Of a stretch of DNA of 64,000 nucleotides, positions 18,212 through 27,409 are shown in pieces; positions within the stretch are counted from its first letter, which is position 1, and each line of letters begins with the position of its first letter. The notes beneath the pieces were generated by a model that worked only from the letters and a program-made list of their open reading frames with translations, made no database searches and was not told where the DNA came from. Source of the stretch: Bacteroidota bacterium (GTDB taxonomy: Bacteria > Bacteroidota > Bacteroidia > Cytophagales > Cyclobacteriaceae); NCBI GenBank assembly GCA_018267215.1, contig JAFDYX010000027.1, positions 45,860 through 109,859 of the forward strand. The letters run 5' to 3'. A program made the position numbers and the translations under genes.

Positions 18212-20383
18212 GTGAACGCTGTACTCTTTCTTATTCCGGCCATCGGCCTCCTTGGTTTATTAATCACCGCTTTTAAATCTGCCTGGGTTAGCAAGCAAGA
18301 TGCTGGCGAGCCAAAAATGCAGGAACTGGCCGGCTACATTGCACGCGGTGCCATGGCATTTCTGAAAGCCGAGTGGCGCATACTTGGTGTGTTTGCCCTG
18401 GTTGCCGCCATCTTCTTAGGCTGGTCTGGCACACTGATTCCTGAATCCAGCCCGGTTATAGCAGTATCTTTTATTATAGGCGCTTTGCTTTCGGGGTTGG
18501 CCGGCTTTATCGGTATGAAGATAGCCACCAAAGCCAACGTGCGCACCACACAGGCTGCACGCACTTCGCTGGCCAAGGCATTGAATGTATCGTTTACCGG
18601 AGGCTCTGTGATGGGCATAGGCGTAGCGGGTCTCGCTGTTTTAGGACTTGGCGGATTGTTCATCGTATTTTATAAATATTTCGTGCCCGAAGGAGCCGCC
18701 ATTACAGGAATTGAGATGCGCAAAGCCATTGAAGTATTGGCCGGCTTTTCATTAGGTGCCGAATCCATTGCCCTGTTTGCCCGCGTAGGCGGAGGGATTT
18801 ATACCAAAGCCGCTGACGTAGGCGCTGACTTGGTAGGAAAAGTAGAAGCCGGAATACCCGAAGACGATGTGCGCAACCCCGCCACCATTGCCGACAACGT
18901 AGGCGACAACGTGGGCGATGTGGCCGGTATGGGTGCCGACCTGTTTGGCTCGTATGTGGCAACCATTTTAGCTACCATGGTATTGGGTCAGGAGATTGCA
19001 TCCGCAGATAATTTTGGAGGCCTCGCTCCTATTTTGCTGCCTATGGTAACAGCAGGCCTCGGATTGATTTTCTCGATTGTGGCCACGTGGTTTGTGCGCA
19101 TCAAAAACGAAACCGACAGTGTGCAAAATGCGCTCAACATCGGCAACTGGTCTTCTATCATTATGACGGCCATTGCCTCTTACTTCGCAGTAAAATATCT
19201 ATTGCCCGACACGCTCATACATCGCGGAGTGGAGTTTACATCTACTGATGTGTTCATCGCTATTATTATTGGCTTGGTAGTGGGTACTCTAATGAGCCTC
19301 ATTACCGAATATTATACTTCTATGGGCAAGCGCCCGGTAAGATCCATCGTGCAAAAATCAGGTACGGGTCATGCCACCAATATTATCGGGGGGCTTTCTG
19401 TTGGTATGGAATCTACCTTGCTGCCTATTTTAGTTTTAGCTGCCGGCATCATCGGCTCGTATGAGTTTGCCGGATTGTATGGTGTATCCATTGCTGCTGC
19501 CGGTATGATGGCTACCACAGCCATGCAGTTGGCTATTGACGCTTTTGGCCCCATTGCCGACAATGCCGGGGGTATTGCCGAGATGAGCCAGTTGCCCGAA
19601 GAAGTGCGCCACCGCACCGACAACTTAGATGCCGTAGGAAACACGACTGCTGCCACCGGAAAAGGATTTGCCATCGCCTCAGCCGCGCTGACTTCTTTGG
19701 CCTTGTTTGCCGCCTTTGTGGGCGTAGCGGGTATCTCTTCCATTGATATCTACAAAGCCCCGGTGTTGGCAGGCTTATTTGTGGGCGGTATGATTCCGTT
19801 CATTTTTTCTTCACTCGCCATTGCGGCCGTTGGCCGTGCGGCCATGGACATGGTAAACGAAGTGCGCAGGCAGTTTAGGGAAATACCAGGCATCATGGAA
19901 TACAAAGCCAAGCCCGAATACGAAAAGTGTGTGGCCATCTCTACCAAAGCATCGCTGCGCGAAATGATTGCACCCGGTGCCATTGCCCTGCTCACTCCCG
20001 TTATCGTTGGGTTTACCTTTGGTCCCGAAGTGTTGGGCGGCATGTTGGCCGGGGTTACCGTGTCTGGCGTGCTGATGGGTATCTTCCAATCTAATGCCGG
20101 TGGTGCGTGGGACAACGCAAAAAAATCTTTTGAGAAAGGCGTAGAGATTAACGGCCAAACGCACTATAAAAAATCAGAGCCGCACAAAGCATCTGTAACG
20201 GGCGATACCGTGGGCGATCCGTTCAAAGACACCTCGGGCCCTTCGATGAACATTTTGATCAAACTATCTTCCATCGTAGCCTTGATTATCGCCCCTCACA
20301 TCTCTACCGTAAAACATACGGCCGATGTAAAGCAACCCGAAATAAAAATTGAAAAAATAGAACAGGTGAAACCGGTGCAATAG
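18212..20383 (+). CDS. hppA: Membrane-bound proton/sodium-pumping pyrophosphatase
   Basis: This integral membrane enzyme couples hydrolysis of pyrophosphate to export of H+ or Na+. The 723 residues fit the family with about 16 helices. Diagnostic motifs are present: [20 protein letters not shown] (around 220-236), the second metal/PPi site [12 protein letters not shown], and [10 protein letters not shown], where Ala-Ala instead of Lys marks the K+-dependent class. The C-terminal GGAWDNAKK and [13 protein letters not shown] motifs complete the active site. A further hydrophilic tail with [11 protein letters not shown]-like sequence (last ~25 residues) is unusual and may be lineage-specific. 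Start is GTG at 18212. A strong terminator follows. The pumped ion cannot be decided by eye. Confidence 0.95.
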   Translation: MNAVLFLIPAIGLLGLLITAFKSAWVSKQDAGEPKMQELAGYIARGAMAFLKAEWRILGVFALVAAIFLGWSGTLIPESSPVIAVSFIIGALLSGLAGFIGMKIATKANVRTTQAARTSLAKALNVSFTGGSVMGIGVAGLAVLGLGGLFIVFYKYFVPEGAAITGIEMRKAIEVLAGFSLGAESIALFARVGGGIYTKAADVGADLVGKVEAGIPEDDVRNPATIADNVGDNVGDVAGMGADLFGSYVATILATMVLGQEIASADNFGGLAPILLPMVTAGLGLIFSIVATWFVRIKNETDSVQNALNIGNWSSIIMTAIASYFAVKYLLPDTLIHRGVEFTSTDVFIAIIIGLVVGTLMSLITEYYTSMGKRPVRSIVQKSGTGHATNIIGGLSVGMESTLLPILVLAAGIIGSYEFAGLYGVSIAAAGMMATTAMQLAIDAFGPIADNAGGIAEMSQLPEEVRHRTDNLDAVGNTTAATGKGFAIASAALTSLALFAAFVGVAGISSIDIYKAPVLAGLFVGGMIPFIFSSLAIAAVGRAAMDMVNEVRRQFREIPGIMEYKAKPEYEKCVAISTKASLREMIAPGAIALLTPVIVGFTFGPEVLGGMLAGVTVSGVLMGIFQSNAGGAWDNAKKSFEKGVEINGQTHYKKSEPHKASVTGDTVGDPFKDTSGPSMNILIKLSSIVALIIAPHISTVKHTADVKQPEIKIEKIEQVKPVQ

Positions 20384-20401
20384 TCACCAACCTCTTTTTA
20401 T

Positions 20402-20434
20402 AAAAAAGCCGTCTCTATGCAGGGACGGCTTTTT
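20402..20434 (+). terminator. Rho-independent terminator after hppA
   Basis: AAGCCGTCTCT (20406-20416) pairs with AGGGACGGCTT (20421-20431), an 11-bp stem with one G-U pair and loop ATGC, flanked by A and T runs. Confidence 0.85.
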
Positions 20435-20564
20435 CATTCCTATAGACTGACAAAATTCATGTAATCTCTTTCTAAAGCCTTTTTTAAAAAAAAATCCTGT
20501 TTTTAAGGGATAGTATTGTCTTTATCTCTTTCAGACCTTTGTTTTCAACACAAAACCTCCATCT

Positions 20565-21380
20565 ATGAAAAAAATAATAACATGCATTGTCTTTACTTTG
20601 GTCTTATCTCCATTGTTTGCCCAGCAAAGTGCCATCAAATTTCAGGTGGGCTATGGCTTACCCTTGGGCGGAAGCACGCTCGGAACTTCCACATCACAGG
20701 GCTCCGGTAACAATCCAAGCTATACCCAAACAATCCAGCGTGGATCTTTTGGCAGCGGAACACAAATTGAAATCGGTTATGTACATTCTGTTTCCGGCCT
20801 TCTTTCAGTTCAAATGGATGCCTCGTACTTGTTCGGAAAGGAATATAATACTTCCAGCGATCACTATACTTACCAAGGTTCTGATTATGGACAATCCGTT
20901 TCTTCGCGCGCCAACGTTTTTTTGCTGTCGCCACAACTTCGGGCTAAATTAGGAGAAGGCAAGTTGTCGCCTTATCTATCTGCGGGGCCGGTGGTTAGCT
21001 TTGGTAAAATGTATGAAACCGGCAGTTTCAATAATTACGATAGTAATCCATATAACTACGAAAAAACCTACAGTGGCTCGGCTGCCATTGGTGCTAAAAC
21101 TACTGTGGGAGTAGAAATGACCCAAGGTAAGTTTGGATTTTACGGGCAAGTAACCATGATCAACTTGAGCTATGCACCCACCAAAGGTGTTTACACCAAA
21201 TACGTTGATCAATACGGGGATAGGCTTGCTAATATGACTACCGCCCAAAAAGAAACAAGTTTTGTTACCAGTTACGATGCCAATGCCCCACAAGACCCCA
21301 ACCAACCCAGCAAAGCACTCAAACAATATAACCCACTGGGAAGTATCAGTCTGAGTTTTGGGGTGATGTATCATTTCTGA
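20565..21380 (+). CDS. Outer-membrane beta-barrel protein
   Basis: The product (271 residues) starts with a signal peptide (MKKIITCIVFTLVLSPLFAQ, cleavage before QSAIKF). It then shows alternating hydrophobic/polar strands typical of porin-like eight-to-ten-strand barrels (for example QIEIGYVHSVSGLLSVQMDA, LSPQLRAKLGEGKLSPYLS) and ends in a C-terminal aromatic residue (SLSFGVMYHF), the usual outer-membrane insertion signal. A poorly conserved loop holds KETSFVTSYDANAPQDPNQP. The upstream region has TTTG boxes but no clean promoter. It is transcribed alone between two terminators. Ligand and role are unknown. Confidence 0.8.
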   Translation: MKKIITCIVFTLVLSPLFAQQSAIKFQVGYGLPLGGSTLGTSTSQGSGNNPSYTQTIQRGSFGSGTQIEIGYVHSVSGLLSVQMDASYLFGKEYNTSSDHYTYQGSDYGQSVSSRANVFLLSPQLRAKLGEGKLSPYLSAGPVVSFGKMYETGSFNNYDSNPYNYEKTYSGSAAIGAKTTVGVEMTQGKFGFYGQVTMINLSYAPTKGVYTKYVDQYGDRLANMTTAQKETSFVTSYDANAPQDPNQPSKALKQYNPLGSISLSFGVMYHF

Positions 21381-21402
21381 TTTGAACTGCCTGCACACTA
21401 AC

Positions 21403-21440
21403 AGAAAAGCCCCGACTCATCATCGGGGCTTTTCTTTTTT
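21403..21440. terminator. Bidirectional terminator
   Basis: AGAAAAGCCCCGA (21403-21415) pairs perfectly with TCGGGGCTTTTCT (21423-21435). It has a T run on one side and an A-rich left arm, so it serves both the barrel gene (plus) and the lipoprotein gene (minus), which converge here. Confidence 0.85.
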
Positions 21441-21452
21441 TAAGAAGACTTT

Positions 21453-22196
21453 TTATACTTTTTTGCTCAGCGCATCAATTTTTGCTTGTGCCTCTTGCTT
21501 GCCCAAGCTCAATGCTTTTTTGTAGAGCTCTATTGCCTCTCTGTATGTTTCTTTCTTTTTGCGGGGCGCCAGTTTGGTGCGGTTAGCAGCTTCTTCTACA
21601 GCCTGGCCGCGCGCAAAATATGAATCGGCCTCGCTTACTTTACTTTGCAGTTGCACTTGCTGTATTTTTTCTTCCAGCAAAGCCAACTCTTGTTTCTTCG
21701 ACTCGATCTGTGCGGCTTTGTCGTTGATCTCGGCCTGCTGCAAATCAATTTTTATTTTCTGGTCTGAGTTCTCCTGGCCTAGCTCGCTCACTTTTTGTTG
21801 TAGCGAAGCGATCTCCTGGTTTTTTGTCTCCAAGTCTGCTTTCAATTTTTTAATAGTAGCAGCATACGTATTGGAAATGCCTTTCGATTTTTTCAGGGAT
21901 TTTTCCAGATCATCAATTTTTCCTTGTGTGTCTTTTACATACTTGCTGATGTCTTTCATTCTCGAAGTATAATCCGAGTAAGATGTGCCCTCCACCATGT
22001 TCACCTGCAGGTGCTGACGGTTCGCATCAATGGAGTCCATCAGGGAGCCTACTTCCTGAAGGGTTTGTACAAACTTTTGATTGGTTTGAAGCGCCTCGCG
22101 AAGCGAATCTACCTGTGTTTGTAGTTTTTCTGATTTATTGTTGCATCCGGCCAGAATAAACACAGCGGCAACAAAAGTTAAAAGTATCTTAGCCAT
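21453..22196 (-). CDS. Coiled-coil lipoprotein of unknown function
   Basis: I place the start at the ATG at 22196, giving MAKILLTFVAAVFILAGCNN: a lipoprotein signal with lipobox LAGC, so the mature protein is lipid-anchored at Cys. An ORF extends 11 codons further upstream, but those residues do not look like a signal. The mature part is almost wholly coiled coil (about residues 25-200, rich in K/E/Q heptads such as SLQQKVSELGQENSDQKIKI). It ends with a TPR-like region (EAIELYKKALSLGKQEAQAKIDALSKK). It probably acts in the periplasm as an envelope spacer or scaffold. No enzymatic motif is visible. Confidence 0.8.
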   Translation of the reverse strand: MAKILLTFVAAVFILAGCNNKSEKLQTQVDSLREALQTNQKFVQTLQEVGSLMDSIDANRQHLQVNMVEGTSYSDYTSRMKDISKYVKDTQGKIDDLEKSLKKSKGISNTYAATIKKLKADLETKNQEIASLQQKVSELGQENSDQKIKIDLQQAEINDKAAQIESKKQELALLEEKIQQVQLQSKVSEADSYFARGQAVEEAANRTKLAPRKKKETYREAIELYKKALSLGKQEAQAKIDALSKKV

Positions 22197-22299
22197 AATG
22201 GTTGTTAGTTGTTTGCCGCAAAAATACAACGCTTGTTTGCTCGTAAAAACGCAGTTTAATTTTTTTTTTTAAGCAGGCGATAAATCCTGTCAGTTAGCT

Positions 22300-22307
22300 T
22301 AAATTTG
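22300..22307 (+). promoter_or_regulatory. Possible -7 promoter element of kup
   Basis: TAAATTTG matches TAnnTTTG about 110 nt before the kup start. A -33 box at the right distance is not evident, so this is tentative. The remaining 5' leader (22308-22417) holds no gene. Confidence 0.35.
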
Positions 22308-22417
22308 CGCCAGTTTGCAGCGCAAGCTCCGTGAATACGCTCATTTTTACCGACCAACCTATGTTAGCCATCAAAGGCACTCTATCCCTTAGAGCAATTT
22401 TGACGGTTATTTAAAAT

Positions 22418-24418
22418 ATGGCAAACTCTATCCCCGATCCGTCCCGTCATTTAAAACTTACTGCTGCCGGTGTGCTCATTTCGCTCGGCATTATCTATGG
22501 CGACATCGGCACCTCTCCGCTTTATGTTTACAAAGCCATCATTGGCAACCGTATCATTACCGAAGACTTGGTGCTGGGCGGCATGAGTTGTGTGTTTTGG
22601 ACACTTACGCTGATCACCTCTTTTAAATATGTCTATCTGGCTCTCAATGCCGACAATAAAGGCGAAGGTGGGATTTTTGCCTTGTATGCATCAGTGCGTA
22701 AATACAAAGCAGCGTGGGTAGTGTTTCCCGCTATTATCGGTTGTGCTTCTATGATTGCCGATGGCTTCATCACCCCGGCCATCAGTATCACATCGGCTGT
22801 TGAGGGTGTTTCGCTTGACTACCCTAATTTCCCGATCGTACCGGTAGTGATGGGCATATTGATGATGCTGTTTTTCTTTCAACAGTTTGGCACCAGCATC
22901 GTTGGCAAAACATTTGGCCCAATTATGATACTCTGGTTTTTAATGATTGGAGGATTGGGGTTATTACACGTTCTGCCCAACCCCGGTGTGCTGCGTGCCA
23001 TTAATCCGGTTTATGCCTGGAACATGCTGGCCAACTACCCGGGTGGTTTTTGGTTGTTGGGGGAAGTATTTCTTTGTACCACAGGAGCTGAAGCATTGTA
23101 CTCCGACTTAGGGCATTGTGGCAAAAGCAATATACGCGTAGGGTGGGGTTTTATTAAAATTGCATTATTACTGAATTACTTTGGCCAAGCATCGTGGTTG
23201 CTCGAACATAAAGGCACTACACTCAATGGCAAAATTCCATTTTATGGTATTGTACCCGATCAGTTTTTGATCGTCAGTATTTTCATTGCCACGGCAGCCG
23301 CCATCATTGCCAGCCAGGCATTAATATCGGGCACATTCACGCTGGTGAACGAAGCCATGAAACTAAAACTTTGGCCGAGCACAAAAGTGCGTTATCCTAG
23401 CCAGCAAAAAGGGCAAATTTATGTACCCGCCATCAACTGGGTTTTAATGATCGGTACCATTTCAGTAGTAGGGATCTTCCAAAGTTCTACTGCTATGGAA
23501 GGCGCCTACGGATTGGCTATTATCTTAAATATGCTGATGACTACTACGCTGCTTGTATTTTATTTCAGCACAACAAAACACTCCCGCATCCGCACAGCAG
23601 GTATTGCCTTATTATTTTTTACACTAGAGGCACTGTTCCTCATAGCCAATTTTCATAAGTTCGAACAGGGCGGCTGGTTTACCTACTCCATTGCTTTGAT
23701 CTTCTTTGTGATGATGTATATTTTAGTAAAAGCCCGGTCGCTGCGCGAACGCCATACCGAATTTGTTGACCTGAAACATTATGTGCCGCTGATTGAAGAA
23801 CTGCAGGCTGACAATTCTATTCCAAAAGAAGCTACCAACTTAGTGTACATGGCGGTGGCAGACAGCAAGCGATACATTGACTCCAATATTATTTATTCCA
23901 TCTTTAAAAAGAGACCTAAACGAGCCGATGTCTATTGGTTTGTGCATGTTGATACAGTTGATAGTCCCTACACATCAAAGTATTCGGTAGATACCATCAT
24001 TCCTAAAAAATGTTTTTTTGTTCGGATTAAATTAGGGTTTAAGGCTGACCATCGCGTGAACCTGCTGTTCAACAAAATCCTTCGCGATATGGCGGAGACT
24101 TCCGAGATAGACCTCACCAGCCACTATGATTCGCTACGCAAACACAGCATGCCTGCCGACTTTAAGTTTGTGATCTTACATTCGCTGGCTTCGGTGGACA
24201 GTGAAATCTCTTCTTTCGATAATTTAATTATTCAGGGATACCGCTTCATTAAAAAGCACAGCCTGACAACAGAAGAGATGTACGGGCTTGAATTGGCCAA
24301 CGTAGAGGTAGAGAATGTACCCATCATGGTGGGGCCGCCTGCCAAGGTAAGGATCAAACGCGAAAAGGAAGATGCCGAGCGCGAAAAAGAATTGCGCTAT
24401 CAGGAGTATTCAAACTGA
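22418..24418 (+). CDS. kup: KUP family potassium uptake transporter
   Basis: Kup imports K+, probably with H+ symport, across the cytoplasmic membrane. The 666-residue protein carries the family hallmark GIIYGDIGTSPLYV at residues 25-38, ADGFITPAISITSAVEG (TM3-4), a 12-helix core to about residue 430, and a cytoplasmic C-terminal domain (about 450-666) with YWFVHVDTVDSPYTSKY and IPKKCFFVRIKLGFKADHRV, typical for Bacteroidota members. The ATG at 22418 gives the expected N-terminus. The gene is monocistronic: the next gene is convergent. No riboswitch-like leader (such as a c-di-AMP element) was recognised upstream. Confidence 0.95.
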   Translation: MANSIPDPSRHLKLTAAGVLISLGIIYGDIGTSPLYVYKAIIGNRIITEDLVLGGMSCVFWTLTLITSFKYVYLALNADNKGEGGIFALYASVRKYKAAWVVFPAIIGCASMIADGFITPAISITSAVEGVSLDYPNFPIVPVVMGILMMLFFFQQFGTSIVGKTFGPIMILWFLMIGGLGLLHVLPNPGVLRAINPVYAWNMLANYPGGFWLLGEVFLCTTGAEALYSDLGHCGKSNIRVGWGFIKIALLLNYFGQASWLLEHKGTTLNGKIPFYGIVPDQFLIVSIFIATAAAIIASQALISGTFTLVNEAMKLKLWPSTKVRYPSQQKGQIYVPAINWVLMIGTISVVGIFQSSTAMEGAYGLAIILNMLMTTTLLVFYFSTTKHSRIRTAGIALLFFTLEALFLIANFHKFEQGGWFTYSIALIFFVMMYILVKARSLRERHTEFVDLKHYVPLIEELQADNSIPKEATNLVYMAVADSKRYIDSNIIYSIFKKRPKRADVYWFVHVDTVDSPYTSKYSVDTIIPKKCFFVRIKLGFKADHRVNLLFNKILRDMAETSEIDLTSHYDSLRKHSMPADFKFVILHSLASVDSEISSFDNLIIQGYRFIKKHSLTTEEMYGLELANVEVENVPIMVGPPAKVRIKREKEDAEREKELRYQEYSN

Positions 24419-24461
24419 TCACATAAGCAATTCATAACACATCTCGGTTGACTACTTATCT

Positions 24462-25406
24462 TTACGAAATAATGATATAATAGAGGTTCGCCACAATGTA
24501 GCCGATAATAACGATCAGCGCACCTACTTTATTAACCCGATGTGCCTTAGCAATGTTGTTGCTGTGATGCAATTTTAACGCAATAGCAGAAACCGTTAAT
24601 ATTCCGAAGATGCCCAAGAAAGTGAGGCTGTGAAGAATATCCACCAAGCTAAATTGTGAAGACTGCGGCAGTAGCGAATCTACAATATATTTGTTTCCTA
24701 CCGCTGCAAACAAACCACCTACAGGCAGTCCAAACCGGGGCTCTAACTCATCTGTGTCCGATAAGAAGCTGACTAACGCAATCAAAAAGGCAAAGTACAT
24801 CCCCACAAATATTTTAAAAAACAAACCGGTGGCCTCGCGGTCAATATCCATTTCAATGGTAAACATTGAAAAAGTCTGCACATGATGACCCGGCTCGGGG
24901 TTGCCAAAAGATGTTTTATAAACACTTTTGCTGGTTGACACCTTGAACTGATCCACATTCCAGCCATCCAGCACCTCTACATTATCAAACCGGCTATTGG
25001 CCGTGTCGGCCACAAACACCACACTGTTGATGTCTTGCTCTTCGTCTTCAATAATAATTTTAAGGTGCTGTTCATCAAAAGGGAAATCTTAAACACGCCA
25101 GTTTTTTTTCATGGTGCACTTCACGCGCATTTGTGCCCAATACTTTCCGTTTACCGTATCAATGCTTTGCGATGAAATTTCTATGTCTTTGGCATTGGGG
25201 ATGTCAATCTGTTTGGAGAAATCAAACTTAGGGTTGTCGTAATTAAACCACAACCAAAAGCGTACGGTGTATTGCAAATCGTGAAAATCAAGATCGTGGA
25301 TGCTGATGATGAAAGCCCCCACCTTAACGGTATCGGGTTTAGACTTGGCCTGAGAAATTTGAAAAATGAAAAGTAGGGCAATGATCAATTTGAAACTACG
25401 CTTCAT
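24462..25406 (-). pseudogene. Pentameric ligand-gated ion channel homologue, broken by an in-frame stop
   Basis: Two ORFs (25406-25089 and about 25088-24462) are in the same frame and are separated by one TAA at 25091-25089. Read through, they give about 314 residues, the normal length of a bacterial Cys-loop-type channel. Order: signal peptide (MKRSFKLIIALLFIFQISQA), extracellular domain with VGAFIISIHDLDFHDLQY and RFWLWFNYDNP, the signature FPFDEQ just after the stop, then four helices. M1 begins near FFKIFVGMYFAFLIALVSFL; M2 is around GLPVGGLFAAVGNKYIVDS, followed by LPQ; M4 is at the C-terminus. The cysteines of the loop are absent, as in prokaryotic relatives. The stop sits two codons before FPFD (N-W-R-V-stop-D-F-P-F-D). 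A point nonsense mutation or a sequencing error explains it; a frameshift does not. Confidence 0.8.
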
Positions 25407-25455
25407 ACGGTGGAGTTTGAGATAGAGATATTCAAAGATAAAAAAAAATCATTGC

Positions 25456-25463
25456 TACCTTTG
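25456..25463 (+). promoter_or_regulatory. Promoter -7 element of rnpB
   Basis: TACCTTTG is an exact TAnnTTTG match. It ends seven bases before the predicted 5' end of the RNase P RNA (25470), the spacing expected for a Bacteroidota sigmaA promoter. No clear -33 box was found. Confidence 0.65.
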
Positions 25464-25487
25464 CACAAAAGCAAACCGGCTTATCGT

Positions 25488-25501
25488 CCCGATTTATCGG
25501 G
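25488..25501. repeat. Palindrome in rnpB, copy 1 (P3 position)
   Basis: CCCGATTTATCGGG is a self-complementary 14-mer that forms the hairpin expected at P3, near the 5' end of the RNA. The same 14-mer occurs at 25810-25823. Confidence 0.8.
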
Positions 25502-25809
25502 GAGGAAAGTCCGGGCAACACAGGGCACCGTACTTCCTAACGGGAAGGCACCGGCCAACCGGTGACAGACAGCGCCACAGAAAACAAACTACCCATGGCG
25601 ACTCGCTCGCAGTGGGAAAAGGTGAAAAGGCGGGGTAAGAGCCCACCGCTCCGGTGGCGACACCGGGGGCAAGGCAAGCCTTACGGGTTGAAAGGCCAAA
25701 TAGGTCGCACTTCGAAAGATGCCGCGGCTCGTGGCATGCGCAAGCAGGTGTGATTGGGTAGGCTGCTCGATCCTGCCGGCAACGTCAGGGCCAGATAAAT
25801 GATAAGCAT

Positions 25810-25823
25810 CCCGATTTATCGGG
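25810..25823. repeat. Palindrome in rnpB, copy 2 (3' domain)
   Basis: This copy is identical to the one at 25488-25501. It lies between AGATAAATGATAAGC and ACAGAACCCGGC, where some type A RNAs carry an extra helix (P19); in the E. coli RNA this place is only a short linker. Confidence 0.8.
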
Positions 25824-25912
25824 AAACAGAACCCGGCTTACAGGTTTGCTTTTTTTTAAGAGAATACTTTTTAAACAGGTTGTTCAAATTCTGTATTTTT
25901 AAATAAAAGTTT

Positions 25913-26230
25913 ATGAAAGCCTTGGTACTATTGATGATTTGCGTTGCCACGAGCATTTACGTTAAAGCTCAACTCAGTTTGCCTAATAAGGTTGCCCCCA
26001 ATATTTTTGGTCAACTTCAAAAGACAGATTTTGGTTTTATGCATAAGTTTCCTCTTCGAGATTTAAAAGACTCAATCCAGAGTTTAACAAAAAATCAGTA
26101 TGATATAGGTAAAAGGTTGGGTGCAATTTTTTACCCCATGCCGGTCTGCAAACCGACCGGAAATTTTACTCTTTTAATTGGCTTGGCTTTAAGCAACGAC
26201 CCGATGCCTTGCGTGGGGAAAAAAGATTAA
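25913..26230 (+). CDS. Small exported protein of unknown function
   Basis: The product has 105 residues and a likely signal peptide (MKALVLLMICVATSIYVKAQ, cleavage before LSLPN). I recognise no domain. The mature part contains DFGFMHKFPLRDLKDSIQSL and two cysteines (MPVCKPTG, DPMPCVGKK) that could form a disulfide in the periplasm. It follows rnpB by 62 nt and converges on the Rieske gene; their stop codons share the tetranucleotide TTAA. Codon use is AT-richer than the neighbours. It could be a real small secreted protein or a gene remnant. Confidence 0.55.
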   Translation: MKALVLLMICVATSIYVKAQLSLPNKVAPNIFGQLQKTDFGFMHKFPLRDLKDSIQSLTKNQYDIGKRLGAIFYPMPVCKPTGNFTLLIGLALSNDPMPCVGKKD

Positions 26231-27276
26231 GTTACCCAATGCAGGGTTTGCGGTTTCACCGGGTTGACAAACGGCTCGTTGTTTTGTTGTGAGATGGCCC
26301 ACAGCCTTTTGATTTCATAATACCAACGCGCTTGCATGTCGGGCTCGCCAATGAGAGAAAGAGTGGGTTTTGATTGTAAGCCTTCGTTTAGTTTTCTGAA
26401 CACGCCCAAATCCTGCCTGATAAATTGTTTGCCCAGTCGCTTCAATGGCCACCAAAACCAACGCGAAATAGCCAGCGTGCTGTAGAAAATATGAGTAAGT
26501 TCCGTCTCATGTTCGTTTATAGGTGTCAGCACTGTAATAGATATAATTTCATCCTTGGCTCCCACTTTAATATGTTCCCAACGGATGCCGGGAATTTCGA
26601 ATGTGATTTCCGTAGAGGTTCCTCCTTTCAAAATTCCATATCCTTTAGAGTTGTTGGACGGTGCATGGCGCACCATTTTAAAACCAAGCGGAGATGGTTC
26701 ATATTTTTTTTCTTTCAACTTCCTTTTTTTGGCAGACCGCCAATACCACGATTGGTGAACAAAGGTAACATGCGAGGGGTCTATCAGACCGATAACGGAA
26801 TGATCTATGTCTGCCGGGAGGGTGACTGTTTCTACATGCAAAAATTTTTTGTCTGCACTTAATATCAAATCAGGTAAAGGCATCTTCGGCTCGATGCCGG
26901 GTAATTTTTTATCGGGAATGTAAACCCACACCGTGCCGTTTATCTCGCGGCAAGGGTATTGAAACACTTTGATCTTCGACACATCAATGGTGCCGCCCGG
27001 AGGCAAAGCCGGAATATTTTTGCACACGCCATCGGTGCCAAACTCCCAGCCGTGGTAGCAACACTGAAGCGTATCGTCTTTAAACCATCCTTGCGACAGC
27101 GGCACACCGCGGTGTGCACAGTTGTCGCGCAATGCAAAAGGTACTCCGTTTTTATCGCGACCAAAAACAATTTTTTCTCCGAGTATCTGCTTGCCTACCA
27201 ACTTTCCTTGTTTCAGAAAAGAACCATGAAACGCCAGATACCAAAGGTTTTTAAGAAAGAGTGAGGGGTCTGTCAT
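26227..27276 (-). CDS. Rieske non-heme iron oxygenase, alpha-subunit type
   Basis: This 349-residue protein has an N-terminal Rieske [2Fe-2S] domain with CAHRG (Cys/His pair near 48-50) and CCYHGWEFG (near 68-71). The catalytic domain carries the mononuclear iron site, GLIDPSHVTFVH (two His and Asp, about residues 163-175). Enzymes of this type hydroxylate or demethylate ring compounds with O2 and need a separate reductase, which is not encoded next door. By sequence feel it belongs with the vanillate demethylase / pheophorbide-oxygenase-like branch, but the substrate cannot be given. The start MTDPSLFLKNLWYLAF is typical of the family. Confidence 0.88.
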   Translation of the reverse strand: MTDPSLFLKNLWYLAFHGSFLKQGKLVGKQILGEKIVFGRDKNGVPFALRDNCAHRGVPLSQGWFKDDTLQCCYHGWEFGTDGVCKNIPALPPGGTIDVSKIKVFQYPCREINGTVWVYIPDKKLPGIEPKMPLPDLILSADKKFLHVETVTLPADIDHSVIGLIDPSHVTFVHQSWYWRSAKKRKLKEKKYEPSPLGFKMVRHAPSNNSKGYGILKGGTSTEITFEIPGIRWEHIKVGAKDEIISITVLTPINEHETELTHIFYSTLAISRWFWWPLKRLGKQFIRQDLGVFRKLNEGLQSKPTLSLIGEPDMQARWYYEIKRLWAISQQNNEPFVNPVKPQTLHWVT

Positions 27277-27409
27277 CAGAAATTTTTAATACAAAACTAA
27301 CATTATGAATGTTAACATGATAGCATCATACTGTTATTCTGTTTTCCAGTAGCATAAAAATCTCAGATGATTTTTGTCATTATAAAATCAATCTGAGCAG
27401 AATTAAATC
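27277..27409. other. Intergenic gap with no clear feature
   Basis: This AT-rich spacer lies between two minus-strand genes. I see no gene, terminator or convincing promoter in it. Confidence 0.5.

Larger units (their letters stand above)
25470..25850 (+). ncRNA. rnpB: RNase P RNA, bacterial type A
   Basis: This is the catalytic RNA that matures the 5' ends of tRNAs. Conserved blocks appear in order: GGAGGAAAGTCCGGGCA (25500-25516), the CAGACAGC-type block near 25565, GGGTAAGAGCCCACCG near 25633, the GCAAG region, AGATAAATGATAAGC near 25794, and ACAGAACCCGGCTTA (25826-25840). Terminal helix P1 is AGCAAACC (25470-25477) with GGTTTGCT (25843-25850), followed by a T run that ends transcription. 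Ends are set by P1. Two identical 14-nt palindromes are embedded (see separate entries). An ORF at 25562-25753 inside it is spurious. Confidence 0.95.

Noticed and set aside
24462-25406. Frameshift or programmed slippage in the channel gene
   Set aside because: Upstream and downstream coding parts are in the same frame; only a stop codon separates them.
25562-25753. 63-codon ORF inside 25470-25850
   Set aside because: It lies wholly in the RNase P RNA, whose conserved blocks explain the sequence.
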